From assembly GCF_900199635.1 (NCBI RefSeq), contig NZ_LT962687.1, positions 2,914,541-2,978,540 of the forward strand: a DNA stretch of 64,000 bases, written 5' to 3'. The notes beneath the pieces are model-generated. The model made no database searches. It worked only from the letters and a program-made list of their open reading frames with translations, and had not been told where the DNA came from. The position numbers and the translations under genes are program-made. Below are positions 41,311-49,202 of this stretch, piece by piece. Numbering within the stretch: position 1 is the stretch's first letter; each line of letters starts with the position of its first letter. This DNA comes from Anaerotruncus massiliensis (ex Togo et al. 2026) (GTDB lineage: Bacteria > Bacillota > Clostridia > Oscillospirales > Ruminococcaceae).

Positions 41311-42645
41311 ATGGGAAAATACGCAAAAATACAGTTGATTCCGTGGGAGGTCTATACCGGGCCGGTTTTCGACGGCCAGTGGCGGGCGGTGGACTACGCG
41401 GGCATCAAGCGCCCGCTGGGGGACCGGCGCTGGGACGTGCTGAGTCAGTGCGTCGACATCAGCGCGCGCTGCGCGTTCACGCAGATGGCGGTCGAGCGGG
41501 CGTTTGAAGCCGCCGACGCGAGCGAGGAGGTCCTCAAAATCTTCATCGCCCCCGAGTTCCTCTACCGCGGGGGCGGGGGCGCGTACCTGCACGACCTGAT
41601 CAACGGCTGGAGCGCGGCCTGCCCCTTCTCCGACTGGCACCTGCCCCTGCCCTACGGCGGCCCCTGGCCCGGGCTGTTCGGAAGCCTGCGGGCGCTGGTG
41701 GCGGAGGAGCGGTTCAAGGACTGGCTCTTCGTCTTCGGCACCGCTGTGAGCGCGGGCTTCCGCGCGCACAACGGCATGATCCTTCGGGTGGGGGCGGGCG
41801 AATCGGCGGGGGGCGCGCCGCCGCCCGCGGTCTGCTTCAACAACGCGCTCATCCAGTGCGGCGGATGGGGCCCGCTGGAGGCGGCGCGCGCGCCCCACTC
41901 CTACGTGACCGGGAAGCATTTGCAGTCCGGCATCGACTTCATCGAGTTCAGCCTGGAGGGCTGCACGGTCAACGACAGCGGCAACGTGGAGCCGGCCAAC
42001 GACCAGTCCATCAGCGTGCTGGACAACATGCTGGTCGAGGAGGGGTCCGCGGTGATGGGCTTTCCGCACATCCGGCACCTGGACGGCAGCATGATCAAAT
42101 TCGGGGTGGAAATATGCCTCGACCACGCGGCCTGCGGCGGGCGGCCGGACTACGGGCGGCTGGCCTACTGGGGCGAGCGCGTGGATATCCAGCTCGTGCC
42201 CTCCTGCGGGATGACGCTGAGGCCTCATTCCGTTTCCCTGCGGCAGCACAACCCGGATACGCCGGACGCTTACGCCTTCAACTGCGACGGTCTGGTCACC
42301 CTGCGGACGGCACAGGACGGCTACGGGACCCATCTCCAGCTTTGGGCGCAGGACACGGCGGGGGCCTGCCACACGCTCATGGAGGTCGGCAACGGCTGCG
42401 ACCCGGACGACCCGGACCACATCCCTGTGGGAGAATCGGTGACGGTGACGGCGGATTGGCCGACGGACGCCGTGCTGCTCTGCGATCCCGCCGAGATCCC
42501 GGGCTACCTGCTCTGGGCCAGCATGGGGGAGCCCGACCCCGGCGCCTATGTCGACCCCTCTGTCCTTTCCTTCCAGTGGCCGGCCGGCGCGGGATATGTC
42601 CGCCCGCTGCCCCCTCTCGACCTCTCGCCCGAGGGCGGGGATTAG
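41311..42645 (+). CDS. Nitrilase-superfamily (carbon-nitrogen hydrolase) enzyme
   Basis: 444 residues, longer than usual nitrilases. The Glu-Lys-Cys triad can be placed: Glu in FIAPEFLYRG (about residue 76), Lys in YVTGKHLQSG (about 203) and nucleophile Cys in GVEICLDHAA (about 269). The C-terminal ~120 residues (after LVPSCGMTLRPHS) include an extra beta region. Start ATG 41311 has AAGGAAGTGAG upstream. It would hydrolyse an amide or nitrile, substrate unknown. It follows the two 206-residue paralogues and the GAF-LuxR regulator on the same strand, and is followed by a shared terminator. Confidence 0.8.
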   Translation: MGKYAKIQLIPWEVYTGPVFDGQWRAVDYAGIKRPLGDRRWDVLSQCVDISARCAFTQMAVERAFEAADASEEVLKIFIAPEFLYRGGGGAYLHDLINGWSAACPFSDWHLPLPYGGPWPGLFGSLRALVAEERFKDWLFVFGTAVSAGFRAHNGMILRVGAGESAGGAPPPAVCFNNALIQCGGWGPLEAARAPHSYVTGKHLQSGIDFIEFSLEGCTVNDSGNVEPANDQSISVLDNMLVEEGSAVMGFPHIRHLDGSMIKFGVEICLDHAACGGRPDYGRLAYWGERVDIQLVPSCGMTLRPHSVSLRQHNPDTPDAYAFNCDGLVTLRTAQDGYGTHLQLWAQDTAGACHTLMEVGNGCDPDDPDHIPVGESVTVTADWPTDAVLLCDPAEIPGYLLWASMGEPDPGAYVDPSVLSFQWPAGAGYVRPLPPLDLSPEGGD

Positions 42646-42698
42646 CGCTCCCCGGGCCGCTTCACAGGCCGCTTTCCCCGCGCCGCGCGGGACGGCGG

Positions 42699-42733
42699 AA
42701 AAGCCGCGGGGCCGTTCGGCCCCGCGGCTTTTT
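42699..42733. terminator. Bidirectional terminator, nitrilase/Crp
   Basis: A 15-bp perfect stem (42699-42713 with 42718-42732) around GTTC, A-rich before and T-rich after, between convergent genes. Confidence 0.9.
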
Positions 42734-42763
42734 GCACCCGTCTCAGATTCTTTACCCGCGCCG

Positions 42764-43462
42764 TCAGAACAGCTCCGCGTCCTCCCGGTCCCGGGGCCGC
42801 AGCAGGCGGAAATGGCTGCGGCGGGTCTCCAGCAGCCCCTCCCCCCGCAGCCTGGACAAGGCGGCGGACATCGCGCTGCGCTCCACGCAGAGATAGTCCG
42901 CCAGCCCCTGCCGGTCGAAGGGGATGTCGAATTCCCTGCCGCCATGGGCCGCCGCCTCCTCCGACAGGTAGGAGAGCAGCTTCTCCCGGGTGGTGCGCTT
43001 GGAGAGGTGCCTCAGCCTGCGGTTGAGGAGCAGGTTTTTGTCCGCCAGCACGGCCAGCATGTTCCGGACCAGCCGCGCGTGAAAATCGCAGGCCGACGGA
43101 CAGGCGGTAATGATTTTCCGGTAGTCGATCAGCAGGACGCGGCAGTCCGACGTTGCAAGCACGCTGACCGGGAGCGTCCGCCCGCCGCCCGACGCGCAGG
43201 CAAACGCCTCCGCGAAGAGATCCCCCGGCGCAAGGGCGGTGAGGATGGTGCGGGCGCCGGAAAACTCCTCCCGCAGGACCTGCGCGCGCCCCTCCAGCAG
43301 GACGCCGACCCGGTCGGCGGGCTGGCCCGCCATCAGGATGAATTCCCCGGCGGGATAACGCCGGTGCACGGCGCCGAGGCAGCCGAGCATCCGCTCCCAC
43401 TCGTCGGGCCGAATCCCGTCGAAAAGGGGGACGCTCCGGAGAATGGCTTCATGGTCGTTCAT
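42764..43462 (-). CDS. Crp/Fnr family transcriptional regulator
   Basis: 232 residues. The N-terminal cyclic-nucleotide-binding-like beta roll is LFDGIRPDEWERMLGCLGAVH ... YPAGEFILMAGQPADRVGVLLEG, followed by a dimer helix and a C-terminal winged HTH (FDRQGLADYLCVERSAMSAALSRLRGEGLLE). The Fnr-type N-terminal cysteine cluster is absent, so oxygen sensing through 4Fe-4S is unlikely. ATG 43462 follows GGGAGGCG. Its convergent neighbour is the nitrilase-like gene; targets are unknown. Confidence 0.92.
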   Translation of the reverse strand: MNDHEAILRSVPLFDGIRPDEWERMLGCLGAVHRRYPAGEFILMAGQPADRVGVLLEGRAQVLREEFSGARTILTALAPGDLFAEAFACASGGGRTLPVSVLATSDCRVLLIDYRKIITACPSACDFHARLVRNMLAVLADKNLLLNRRLRHLSKRTTREKLLSYLSEEAAAHGGREFDIPFDRQGLADYLCVERSAMSAALSRLRGEGLLETRRSHFRLLRPRDREDAELF

Positions 43463-43505
43463 TTGGCGCCTCCCTCGTTGGAAAAACAACATTTGTACGA
43501 TACCC

Positions 43506-43534
43506 AGTATAGCCTGCCGGCAGCCAAAAAGCAA
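43506..43534 (-). promoter_or_regulatory. Promoter of the crp-type gene
   Basis: On the minus strand TTGCTT (43529-43534), 17 bases, TATACT (43506-43511). Confidence 0.7.
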
Positions 43535-43555
43535 GCTGTCCGCCGAAAGCGAAAG

Positions 43556-43589
43556 CCGGGAGGACACGGCCCCGGCCGCGTCCTCCCGG
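43556..43589 (-). terminator. Hairpin after the 271-residue gene
   Basis: CCGGGAGGAC.CGG pairs with CCG.GTCCTCCCGG, just past the stop of the unknown gene on the minus strand; the T-rich tail is weak. Confidence 0.55.
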
Positions 43590-43610
43590 TGATAGGTTTC
43601 CGCTGTTGTT

Positions 43611-44426
43611 TCAAAGTCCGAGCTGCCTGGCGCGGTCGAAGGAATCCAAACCGTTTCGGCAGACGCCGCAGACGATGTCCAGCTCGTTTTTCAGCTGCTC
43701 CGCGGCCTGCTGGATCTCCTCCAGCTGTTCCCTGCCGGCACAGCGCAGGCCGGCCCCCGCGAGCCTGCGGATACACGTCTGGATCTGGGCGACCTGGCCG
43801 GGGACGTCCTCCGCATCCGCGGCGGGTTCCTGCGGCGCGGTCCCGGCGCCCGCCGGTCTCCAGTAGGCCTTGAAGTAGTAGTGCCTGCCGTCGGGGAAGG
43901 TCATCGTGTCCACCTCGTCGGCCGCCTCCAGCCGCAGCTCTCCGGCCTCCTGCATCCGGAAGACCTCGTTGACCAGATCCACCAGCAGGTCCACGCGGTC
44001 GTCCGGAACGGCGAAGCCGTCCGCCCTCTCCTCAAAGCCCTCCCGGCGGAGCAGCCCGGCCAGCGCGGGATAGAGCGCGCTGTAGTTGGAGCCGCGCGTC
44101 CCCTTGAACTCGCACACCTGCAGCGTCCCGTCGGCATAGCGGAGGTAGCAGACGCGGTTGACCGAGTCGAAGACCTTTGCGCGGCGGGAAAAGACGTTCG
44201 CGTTTTTATAACCCGCCTTTACCTCGGTCAGCGAAAACTTCCCGTTGATCCGCCTGAGCTTCTGGGCGATTTCACGCGGGATGGTAATCGAATTCGTAAT
44301 CTCCCGGGCGGGATCGTTCGTCTGGTCGGGAAGGAGCAGCGACCCCTCGTAAACAAACGGGCGCGTCCGGTCGAGCGCGTCCTCCGAGCGGGCCCCCTCG
44401 TGCGAAAATAGGATCTTACCGGTCAT
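43611..44426 (-). CDS. Unknown 271-residue protein paired with an HTH frame
   Basis: No family recognised. The N-terminal half is mixed alpha/beta (SITIPREIAQKLRRINGKFSLTEVKAGYKNANVFSRRAKVF, then YLRYADGTLQVCEFKGTRGSNYSALYPALAGLL). A basic stretch and E-F-K-G-T-R motif could suit nucleic-acid or nucleotide contact, but this is only a visual impression. The C-terminal ~70 residues are helical with cysteines (IQTCIRRLAGAGLRCAGREQ ... IVCGVC). ATG 44426 overlaps the stop of the upstream HTH frame by 11 bases, a layout common for regulator/effector or antitoxin/toxin pairs. Confidence 0.75.
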   Translation of the reverse strand: MTGKILFSHEGARSEDALDRTRPFVYEGSLLLPDQTNDPAREITNSITIPREIAQKLRRINGKFSLTEVKAGYKNANVFSRRAKVFDSVNRVCYLRYADGTLQVCEFKGTRGSNYSALYPALAGLLRREGFEERADGFAVPDDRVDLLVDLVNEVFRMQEAGELRLEAADEVDTMTFPDGRHYYFKAYWRPAGAGTAPQEPAADAEDVPGQVAQIQTCIRRLAGAGLRCAGREQLEEIQQAAEQLKNELDIVCGVCRNGLDSFDRARQLGL

Positions 44427-44625
44427 CAGCCTCGTCCTCCTCCATCAAAATCTCCTCCGGCGGAACGCCGAAAATCGCGGACAGCTTCATCAGCGTATCC
44501 CCCGGGAGCCTCGTCTGCCCGGATTGATACCGCCGAAGGGTCCTCACGCTGATCGACAGCAGCCGGGCCAGCTCCTGTTCTCTGTATCCATGCTCCGTCC
44601 GCAGCTCCCTGATTCGAATCCGTAT
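44416..44625 (-). CDS. HTH (XRE-like) protein lacking a standard start codon
   Basis: The frame reads RIRELRTEHGYREQELARLLSISVRTLRRYQSGQTRLPGDTLMKLSAIFGVPPEEILMEE, a clear helix-turn-helix of about 67-69 residues. Upstream there is an in-frame TAA, and no ATG, GTG or TTG before the HTH begins. The only candidates are ATA (44625, ten bases after GGGAGAGGGG) and ATT (44619). Either it uses a rare start codon, keeping its expression low, or it carries a start mutation. The ending overlaps the 271-residue gene. Confidence 0.6.
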   Translation of the reverse strand: MRIRIRELRTEHGYREQELARLLSISVRTLRRYQSGQTRLPGDTLMKLSAIFGVPPEEILMEEDEADDR

Positions 44626-44659
44626 GGCCTGTTAGCCCCTCTCCCAGCTCTTTTCTCCC

Positions 44660-44688
44660 ATTATAGCCTGTTTAGCCCGGGTTGTATA
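44660..44688 (-). promoter_or_regulatory. Promoter of the HTH/271-residue operon
   Basis: On the minus strand TATACA (44683-44688), 17 bases, TATAAT (44660-44665), about 35 bases before the HTH frame. Confidence 0.6.
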
Positions 44689-44809
44689 GTGCCAATGTTG
44701 ACCCATTTCCCCGGATAGGCCGGGCCATTTCGCAAGTTCGCCGCTTTCCCGGCCATCCCGGCGCGCCCGGCGGTCCTGAAACAGGGTGCGGTTTCTCCGC
44801 AATCCGTGC

Positions 44810-44838
44810 TTGTAAGCGGAGGGAAATTGGGGTACAAT
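44810..44838 (+). promoter_or_regulatory. Promoter of the DUF1848-ogt operon
   Basis: TTGTAA (44810-44815), 17 bases, TACAAT (44833-44838), followed by GGAGGGGAGGGAAGG ahead of the GTG start. Confidence 0.7.
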
Positions 44839-44877
44839 AAATGAAAAGCCGATGCTGGCGGAGGGGAGGGAAGGGCC

Positions 44878-45801
44878 GTGATCCTCAGCGTAAGCCGCCG
44901 GACGGATATTCCGGCCTATTATTCCGCGTGGTTTCTAAACCGCCTCGCGGAGGGCTTCGTCCTGGTGCCGAACCCGCATAACCCCCGCCAGCTGAGCCGC
45001 ATCCCGCTTTCGCCCGAAACGGTCGACTGCATCGTCTTTTGGACAAAGAACCCCACCCCCATGCTGGACGCTCTCCCGCGGATCGAAGCGGCGGGCTACC
45101 CGTTTTATTTCCAGTTCACGCTGACCCCCTACGGGCCGCGGACGGAACCCGGCCTGCCCCCAAAGGAGGAGCTCGTCCGCGCCTTTTGGGCGCTCTCCCG
45201 GAGGCTCGGCCCCAAACGGGTCGTCTGGCGGTACGATCCCGTCATGGTGGACGGGCGGTATCCCACGGCATGGCATCTGGAACGCTTCGAGGCGCTCTGC
45301 GGCGCGCTGGAGGGCGCGGCCGAACGTTGCGTCTTCAGCTTCGTCGACCCCTACCGCCACACGGGCGGCGCCTACCGCGAGATGACCCGTTCGGAGTGCC
45401 TGGATGTGGCCGGGGGCTTCGGGGAGATCGCGGCGCGGCACGGCTTCTCCCTCTTTACCTGCGCGGAGACGATCGACCTGTCGGCCTTCGGCATCGGGCA
45501 CGCGGCCTGCATCGACCCGGAGCTTGTGGGCGGGATCCTCGGCTGCCCCGTCAAGGCCGCGAAGGACCCCGGCCAGCGCCCCGCCTGCGGCTGCTGCGAA
45601 AGCGTCGACATCGGCGCGTACAACACCTGCCCCGGCGGCTGCGCCTACTGCTACGCCACGACCGGCCGGGCCGCCGCCCTGCGGTGCGCGGCGGCGCACG
45701 ACCCCGCCGACCCCATGCTGACCGGCTGGCCGCGCGGAGGGGAGCGCATCTCCGACCGGGCGGCAAAATCCCTGAAAACAGCCCAGACAACCTTTTATTG
45801 A
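44878..45801 (+). CDS. DUF1848 family protein
   Basis: 307 residues from GTG 44878. Family hallmarks are clear: the opening ILSVSRRTDIPAYYSAWFLNRL, VFWTKNPTPMLDAL, YPFYFQFTLTPYG, RVVWRYDPVM, and the C-terminal cysteine cluster CGCCESVDIGAYNTCPGGCAYCYA. The cluster suggests an Fe-S centre and the family has a radical-SAM-like barrel appearance. Biochemical role unknown; here it is co-directional with the DNA alkylation repair gene ogt, which hints at nucleic-acid repair (inference). Confidence 0.9.
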   Translation: MILSVSRRTDIPAYYSAWFLNRLAEGFVLVPNPHNPRQLSRIPLSPETVDCIVFWTKNPTPMLDALPRIEAAGYPFYFQFTLTPYGPRTEPGLPPKEELVRAFWALSRRLGPKRVVWRYDPVMVDGRYPTAWHLERFEALCGALEGAAERCVFSFVDPYRHTGGAYREMTRSECLDVAGGFGEIAARHGFSLFTCAETIDLSAFGIGHAACIDPELVGGILGCPVKAAKDPGQRPACGCCESVDIGAYNTCPGGCAYCYATTGRAAALRCAAAHDPADPMLTGWPRGGERISDRAAKSLKTAQTTFY

Positions 45802-45819
45802 CTGTTGGGAGGCGACGCA

Positions 45820-46290
45820 TTGAAACAGATCCTGTACACCGAATCCCCCTTCGGGACGGTCGGCATCGCCGAGGACGGGAAGGGCATCTGCGCCCTCTTC
45901 TTCCTGCGCGGCGAAAAGCCGGAGGGCTACACGGAGGCGGAGACGCCCCTGCTCAGACGGGCAGCGCGGGAGCTGGCCGAATATTTCTCCGGGGAGCGGC
46001 GCGCGTTTGATTTGCCGCTCTCGCTGGAGGGCACGGCCTTCCAGCGCGCCGACTGGGCGGCGCTTTGCGAAATCCCCTACGGCGAGACCCGTTCCTACGG
46101 GCAGATCGCCGCAAGGCTCGGCAATCCAAAGGCCTGCCGGGCGGTGGGCATGGCCAACCACCGGAACCCCGTGGCGGTCCTCGTGCCCTGCCACCGGGTG
46201 GTGGGCAAAAACGGTTCCCTGACCGGCTACGCGGGCGGACTGGACGTCAAGGAAGGGCTGCTCGCGCTGGAAAAACGCTGCGGCGGATAA
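45820..46290 (+). CDS. ogt: Methylated-DNA--[protein]-cysteine S-methyltransferase
   Basis: 156 residues. It removes alkyl groups from O6-alkylguanine onto its own cysteine in the motif VLVPCHRVVGKNGSLTGYAGG. The HTH-type DNA-binding part is seen in IPYGETRSYGQIAARLGNPKACRAVGMANHRNPV. TTG 45820 is favoured because GGGAGGCG lies 6 bases upstream; an earlier in-frame TTG at 45805 coincides with that site. It lies 18 bases after DUF1848. Confidence 0.95.
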   Translation: MKQILYTESPFGTVGIAEDGKGICALFFLRGEKPEGYTEAETPLLRRAARELAEYFSGERRAFDLPLSLEGTAFQRADWAALCEIPYGETRSYGQIAARLGNPKACRAVGMANHRNPVAVLVPCHRVVGKNGSLTGYAGGLDVKEGLLALEKRCGG

Positions 46291-46305
46291 AAAGGAGGCG
46301 GTTTC

Positions 46306-46527
46306 TTGAAGGGAAAAAAGCTCGTTGCGCCCGCCGTGATCACGACCTTTCTGGTGCTCTGGTTCTTCGGCTATCTGGCGCTCTGCCTGCTGGTCCCCAT
46401 GCCGGTTTTTTTCAAGGTGGTGGGCTGCCTCGTCTTTCTGGCGCTCATCAGCGTATCCATCTACGTTCTGACGGAACGAATCAAAGAAATCAGGAGTGGT
46501 GAAGAAGATGATCTTGGTAACTACTGA
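46306..46527 (+). CDS. Small two-helix membrane protein
   Basis: 73 residues with two hydrophobic helices (VITTFLVLWFFGYLALCLLV and VVGCLVFLALISVSIYVL) and a charged tail (TERIKEIRSGEEDD). TTG 46306 follows AAAGGAGG. Its end overlaps the ybjQ-like gene by 20 bases, so both are probably translated from one message. Unknown function. Confidence 0.7.
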   Translation: MKGKKLVAPAVITTFLVLWFFGYLALCLLVPMPVFFKVVGCLVFLALISVSIYVLTERIKEIRSGEEDDLGNY

Positions 46528-46819
46528 AACGATCAGCGGAAAAGAGCTGGAGACCCTCGGGCTCGTCCGGGGCAGCACCATCCAATCGAAAAACATCGGC
46601 CGGGATATCACGCAGGGGTTTAAAACCCTCGTGGGCGGCGAGCTGAAGGCCTATACCGAGATGATGAACGAGGCCCGCGCCATCGCCACCAAGCGGATGG
46701 TCGAGGATGCGGAAGGGCTCGGCGCGGACGCCGTCGTCTGCATGCGCTACGCCTCCTCCGCCGTCATGCAGGGCGCCGCCGAGGTGATCGCCTACGGCAC
46801 CGCCGTCAAGTTTAAATAA
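46508..46819 (+). CDS. YbjQ/UPF0145 family protein
   Basis: 103 residues. The family patterns ILVTTETISGKELETLGLVRGSTIQSKNIGRDI, GGELKAYTEMMNEARAIATKRM and GADAVVCMRYASS are complete. Members form pentamers and are annotated as heavy-metal-binding, without a settled function. ATG 46508 matches family starts; GTG 46496 is the alternative. Followed by a strong terminator. Confidence 0.92.
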   Translation: MILVTTETISGKELETLGLVRGSTIQSKNIGRDITQGFKTLVGGELKAYTEMMNEARAIATKRMVEDAEGLGADAVVCMRYASSAVMQGAAEVIAYGTAVKFK

Positions 46820-46852
46820 GGCCGATTTCCACCCAGGTCCACGAAGCGAAAG

Positions 46853-46894
46853 AAACCGGGCCGTCAATCCTTTGGATTGACGGCCCGGTTTTTG
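46853..46894 (+). terminator. Terminator of the DUF1848-ogt-ybjQ operon
   Basis: An 18-bp perfect stem (46853-46870 with 46874-46891), loop TTT, then a T-run. Confidence 0.92.
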
Positions 46895-46940
46895 ACTGTT
46901 CGGCAATCAGCCCGGCCTGATCAGCGTTTCCGGAGTCACA

Positions 46941-46970
46941 GGGGCGCTTTTTCAAAAGCGCCCCTTTTTT
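46941..46970. terminator. Second hairpin next to the PF06541 gene
   Basis: GGGGCGCTTTT-TCA-AAAGCGCCCC then TTTTTT on the plus strand. It also lies immediately after the stop of the minus-strand gene at 46971. Confidence 0.75.
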
Positions 46971-47822
46971 CTATTTCCCGTCCCTTTTCGCGTCCTTCCG
47001 CGCTTTTTTCTCCGCGCGCATCCTGGCGACGCCCGCGCGCAGGGCGTCAAGCGAAGCGGGGGAGCGGGGGAACTGCATGTGCGGGAAGGCGTCGAGCATA
47101 CGGCGGTGGAGGGCGTTGTGGCTGCCGGCAAGGGCGTTCAGCCGCTCGTGCAGGCGCAGGCCCTCCCCCTTTTCCAGCAGCCGGTCGATCCGGTCGGAGA
47201 GGGGCAGCGCGCGCTGCCCCTCCAGCTGGAGCTTCTTCTCCATGATGACCGCGTCGGTGCGGGCGCGCGCGTCCTCGAGGGCGTCGCGCAGCGCGTCGAG
47301 CTTGCCCGAAAGCTGCAGGGCGGTGCGCACCGAGAGGAAGAGATCGACCGCGAGCAGGGTGGTCAGCGCCGAGGCGAACCAGATGAGCGTCACAAAGGAT
47401 AAAGACCCGACCATGCGCCCGACAAAGGGGTGCAGCACCCGCATGACGAACACGCCGAGCAGGCCGAAGAGGACGGAATTCAGTAGGCAGACCCGGCCGT
47501 GGATGTTGAAGCGCATGTTGGAATAGTCCCACCACTTGGCGTGGAAGATCGTCTCCAGCAGCCAGCCGGTGAAGTATTCGAGCGCGCTCGTGACGAGCAG
47601 TCCGCAGACAAAGAGGAGCGGCAGGCTGAAATCGACCGGCGTCAGGCAGTGGATGACCGCCAGCGCGCCGAAGCCGTAGACCGGGCAGAGCGGGCCGTTC
47701 AAAAAGCCCCGGTTGATAAACCGCCCGGCCGGGATGGAGCAGTAGACGCACTCGCAGCACCAGCCCAAAAAGCTGTAAATGAAAAAGCAAAGGACGATCC
47801 CGCAGAAGGTTTCCGCGCTCAG
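46971..47822 (-). CDS. PF06541-type membrane protein (ABC-transporter type IV, CmpB-like)
   Basis: About 283 residues. Four to five N-terminal membrane helices contain the family motif FFIYSFLGWCCECVYC..., RFINRGFLNGPLCPVYGFGAL, LEYFTGWLLETIFHAKWWDYS and NIHGRVCLLNSVLFG. A long helical cytoplasmic tail (about 150-283) follows. There is no ATG/GTG/TTG that keeps the first helix; a CTG at 47822, five bases after GGGGGGAGGGG, does. A TTG at 47768 would cut the helix. I favour the CTG. It lies 22 bases after the dehydratase activase partner on the same strand. Function unknown. Confidence 0.75.
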   Translation of the reverse strand: MSAETFCGIVLCFFIYSFLGWCCECVYCSIPAGRFINRGFLNGPLCPVYGFGALAVIHCLTPVDFSLPLLFVCGLLVTSALEYFTGWLLETIFHAKWWDYSNMRFNIHGRVCLLNSVLFGLLGVFVMRVLHPFVGRMVGSLSFVTLIWFASALTTLLAVDLFLSVRTALQLSGKLDALRDALEDARARTDAVIMEKKLQLEGQRALPLSDRIDRLLEKGEGLRLHERLNALAGSHNALHRRMLDAFPHMQFPRSPASLDALRAGVARMRAEKKARKDAKRDGK

Positions 47823-47843
47823 AAAGACCCCTCCCCCCGGTTG

Positions 47844-49202
47844 TTATTCATGCTGGGAATTGCTGAAAAACCCAGAGGAGACGGCGGGCTCGCCGCCGTA
47901 TTCCTCCTCGTGCCGCGGCAGCGGCACCTCGCGCGCCGCGTGCTGCCCGGCGATCGAGGCGGCGTTGGCCAGCATCAGCTTGATGCGGTTCTCCTGGTTG
48001 ATCTTGGTGGCGCCCGGGTCGTAGTCGACCGCCACGATGTTCGAATCGGGGTTGCGCGCCTTGATGATGCGCATCATCCCCTTGCCCACGATGTGGTTGG
48101 GCAGGCAGCCGAACGGCTGGGTGCAGACGATGTTGCCCACCCCCTGCTCGATCAGCTCGAGCATTTCGGCCGTCAGCAGCCAGCCCTCGCCCATTTTGAC
48201 GCCATGGCTGATATAGCCCCGGACCAATTCCACCGTATGCGGAAAATAGCCCCCCGGCCGGAAGGTGCCCTCCCGGGTGACCGCCTCGATGACGTCCTTC
48301 TGCTTTTTGCAGAGCATGTCGTAGACCTTGCGGAAGACGAGCGTCTTCCAGAAGCCGCCCGCCCCGTAGAGCTTGTGGTCGTTGAGCTGGTTGTAGACGC
48401 AGTAGAGGCAGAAATCGAGCAGCCCCGGCACGACGACCTCCGCCCCCTCGGAGAGGAGGAAATCCTCGAGGTTGTTGTTGCCGAGGGGGGAGAACTTCAC
48501 ATAGATCTCCCCCACCACGCCGACCAGCACCTTCTCCTCCGTTTTGCGGGGGAGGGCCGCGAAGTCGGCGACGATCGCGTCGTAGTTGCGGCGCACCGCC
48601 CGGTAGCTCAGGGGGCCGCGCCCCTTCATCTCGTCGGTCAGCCGGTTCGCCCAGCGGTCGACGAGCGCGTCGGTGACGCCCGCCTCCGTCTCGTAGGGAC
48701 GGCACTGGTTGGCCAGCAGCATGAGCAGGTCGCCGTAGGTCATCGCGTAAAAGATGCGGTCCAGCATCATCGGCGTGAGGGAAAAGCCCGGGTTTTTCTC
48801 CATCCCGTTGGCCGAGAGGGAGACGACCGGCACGAATCCGTAGCCGCTTTTTTTCAGCGCCTTGCGCAGCAGGTGGATGTAGTTGGACGCGCGGCAGCCG
48901 CCGCCCGTCTGGGTGATGAGCAGCGCCACCTTGTGCACGTCCCACCTGCCCGATTCGAGCGCGTCGATCATCTGGCCGATGACGAGCAGCGCCGGGTAGC
49001 AGGTGTCGTTATGTACGTTGCGCAAGCCGCTGTCCACCACCCGCTGGCCGCTGTTCTCCAAAAGCTCCGCCCGGTAGCCGTACTCACGCAGGATGTTGAG
49101 CATCAGCTTGAAGTGCACCGGAAGCATGGTGGGCACGAGGATCGTATAGTCGCGCTTCATCTCTTTGGTAAAGAGGACGCGTTCGTCATTTTGTAGCTGC
49201 AT
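47844..49202 (-). CDS. 2-hydroxyacyl-CoA dehydratase/activase C-terminal-type protein
   Basis: About 452 residues, matching the C-terminal (COG3581/HgdB-like) part of large CoA-dehydratase activases: YTILVPTMLPVHFKLMLNILREYGY, NVHNDTCYPALLVIGQMIDAL, LITQTGGGCRASNYIHLLRKAL, YDPGATKINQENRIKLMLANA. Conserved cysteines (DTCYPA, GGGCRAS, FCLYC, CTQPFGCLP) suit Fe-S binding. ATG 49202 follows GAAAGGGAA; it overlaps the upstream gene by 17 bases. The two genes together equal one ~1400-residue protein found in many Clostridia. Confidence 0.88.
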   Translation of the reverse strand: MQLQNDERVLFTKEMKRDYTILVPTMLPVHFKLMLNILREYGYRAELLENSGQRVVDSGLRNVHNDTCYPALLVIGQMIDALESGRWDVHKVALLITQTGGGCRASNYIHLLRKALKKSGYGFVPVVSLSANGMEKNPGFSLTPMMLDRIFYAMTYGDLLMLLANQCRPYETEAGVTDALVDRWANRLTDEMKGRGPLSYRAVRRNYDAIVADFAALPRKTEEKVLVGVVGEIYVKFSPLGNNNLEDFLLSEGAEVVVPGLLDFCLYCVYNQLNDHKLYGAGGFWKTLVFRKVYDMLCKKQKDVIEAVTREGTFRPGGYFPHTVELVRGYISHGVKMGEGWLLTAEMLELIEQGVGNIVCTQPFGCLPNHIVGKGMMRIIKARNPDSNIVAVDYDPGATKINQENRIKLMLANAASIAGQHAAREVPLPRHEEEYGGEPAVSSGFFSNSQHE

